Below are positions 62,952 through 64,000 of a DNA stretch of 64,000 nt, piece by piece; the first letter of the stretch is position 1, and every line of letters begins with the position of its first letter. The notes under the pieces were generated by a model that was not told the origin of the DNA, ran no database searches, and saw only the letters and a program-made list of their open reading frames with translations. This stretch comes from Hormiphora californensis (lineage: Eukaryota > Ctenophora > Tentaculata > Cydippida > Pleurobrachiidae): assembly GCA_020137815.1 (NCBI GenBank), contig CM035352.1, forward strand, positions 5,997,159 to 6,061,158, given 5' to 3'. The position numbers and the translations under genes are program-made.

Positions 62952-64000
62952 TTAAGGCGAGTGGTATTCTCGAACGCTGTAGGTCAGTTTTCGCCAAGGA
63001 TCTCGGCCAGCCATCATTGAAGATATCTCTGCTACGCTCTTCACTCCAGTATCTCTTCGTATGGTGTCCACGAATGTAAGGTTTGGTCTCCCTCTTTTCG
63101 TTTTACCGTGGGAGGGTTCCCATAACAATACTGAGTGAAGTGTTAGCTCTGGGTGTCTAAACGCGTGGCCAGCATGTCTCAGGCGTCTCTCTGCTATTTT
63201 GGTGCTGAGAATCGGTAGGTCACCATACAGCTCGCAGTTGGTCATCCTCAGGAGATACTGGTTTTTATTCAGTGCCATCCTGAGCATTCGAGTGTAGGTG
63301 CCGTTTAGACTACGCTCTTGATCCCTAGTAAGCGTCCAAGTCTCACAGCCGTACAGCAGAACAGATTCTACACATGCCACAAACAATCGGACCTTTAGCT
63401 CATCTTTAAGACTCGAGTTCCAGATCTTCTTGAGTTTATGACATGCCACCCATGCTTTAGCCTTTCTGGTGTTAATGTCCCGGATGGAGTCGGCGATCCA
63501 ACTACCAAGATACTTGAAGTCCTGTACCCTCTTGATGCTCTCTCCCGACAGAGATGTTAACTGCCCTGGGTTATCGATGCCCTCTGTCAGGAATTCTGTC
63601 TTACCAAGGTTACAACGGAGGCCAATTTGGCCACACACGGTTTCCACCTCCTTGAGCAGAGTTCCAAGTTGTTCAGTAGAGTCGGCAAGGAGCGCTAGAT
63701 CGTCAGCAAACTCCGTATCCGATACCCGTTGAGCCTCAATCGGTCGAGATCTGGTACCCCGTGCTGGTTGGATGGTGAAACCAATCTCCGGGTGCCTCGA
63801 GAGTGCCGTACTGATGCAGTAGTCCAGTGCTATTATAAATAAATAGGGTGCGAGCGTATCGCCCTGTAACACCCCGGCAACAATTTCAAAGAGAGCAGAT
63901 TCTCCATCAGCGGTAATGACCTTTGCCCTTGTGTTTGTGTAGAGCCAAGAAATAAGGTCCACTATCCGTGCTGGGATCCCATACGCTCTGAGAATCTTCA
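62952..64000 (-). pseudogene. RTE-like LINE reverse transcriptase, cut by window edge
   Basis: The frame is open to the window end (upstream 'LRAYGIPARIVDLISWLY' reads in frame). It contains RT motifs 'GVLQGDTLAPYLFIIALDY', the catalytic 'TEFADDLALLAD', 'KTEFLTEG' and 'FKYLGSWI', then the C-terminal 'LYGCETWTLT' and 'RRLRHAGHAFRHPE' of RTE-type elements. No stop interrupts the visible part, so it might belong to an intact element; the 5' half lies outside. It ends 'VREYHSP'. Confidence 0.85.

Overview
The window is eukaryotic, and almost certainly from a non-bilaterian animal; a sponge is the best guess. The genes are split by many short GT-AG introns, and the products are animal-specific: a Pit-1-type (class I) POU homeodomain factor, an SLC4A11-type transporter, syntenin, exportin-5, PEX16 and non-muscle myosin regulatory light chain. 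The sequence shows no diagnostic marker for species or class, so the placement is inference.

Layout. An AT-rich repeat (1-700) is followed by an SLC4A11-like transporter (+, 2993-5865; it carries one surplus base that breaks the frame). Next is a secreted mucin-like protein with four LDL-receptor class A repeats (-, 9235-6165). From 9.4 to 20.2 kb there is no convincing gene: it holds (GA)n arrays, two large foldback transposons and small MITEs. An intronless POU class I gene (+, 20417-21436) has a recognisable promoter. From 24.3 to 30.3 kb lies an eleven-exon papain-family protease with a ShKT tail (-); one intron contains a Penelope-like retroelement fragment and another contains a complete intronless syntenin gene on the opposite strand. 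A coiled-coil gene (+, 31358-35863) follows, then a 4-kb array of about 107 copies of a 37-bp unit (36277-40285) and a small two-exon gene (-). Exportin-5 (-, 52303-43179), PEX16 (-, 55927-54205) and myosin regulatory light chain (-, 58530-56358) run in the same direction. The right end (60.5-64 kb) is a graveyard of non-LTR retrotransposon pieces.

All exon models were built by hand from splice sites and checked for reading-phase continuity. LDLa protein (334 aa), protease (460 aa), coiled-coil protein (426 aa), exportin-5 (1114 aa), PEX16 (324 aa) and light chain (171 aa) all close without a phase break. SLC4A11 is one base over a whole number of codons.

The most striking property is the mobile DNA. 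At least six unrelated terminal-inverted-repeat families are present. Several have a foldback architecture, with long inverted arms that could form hundreds of base pairs of hairpin, and they differ in target-site type: TTAA, TA and 8-bp duplications. Two copies of one 8-bp-duplication family sit in opposite orientation inside introns of two different genes, and a ~0.9-kb foldback sits in an intron of exportin-5, the gene for the pre-miRNA export receptor.
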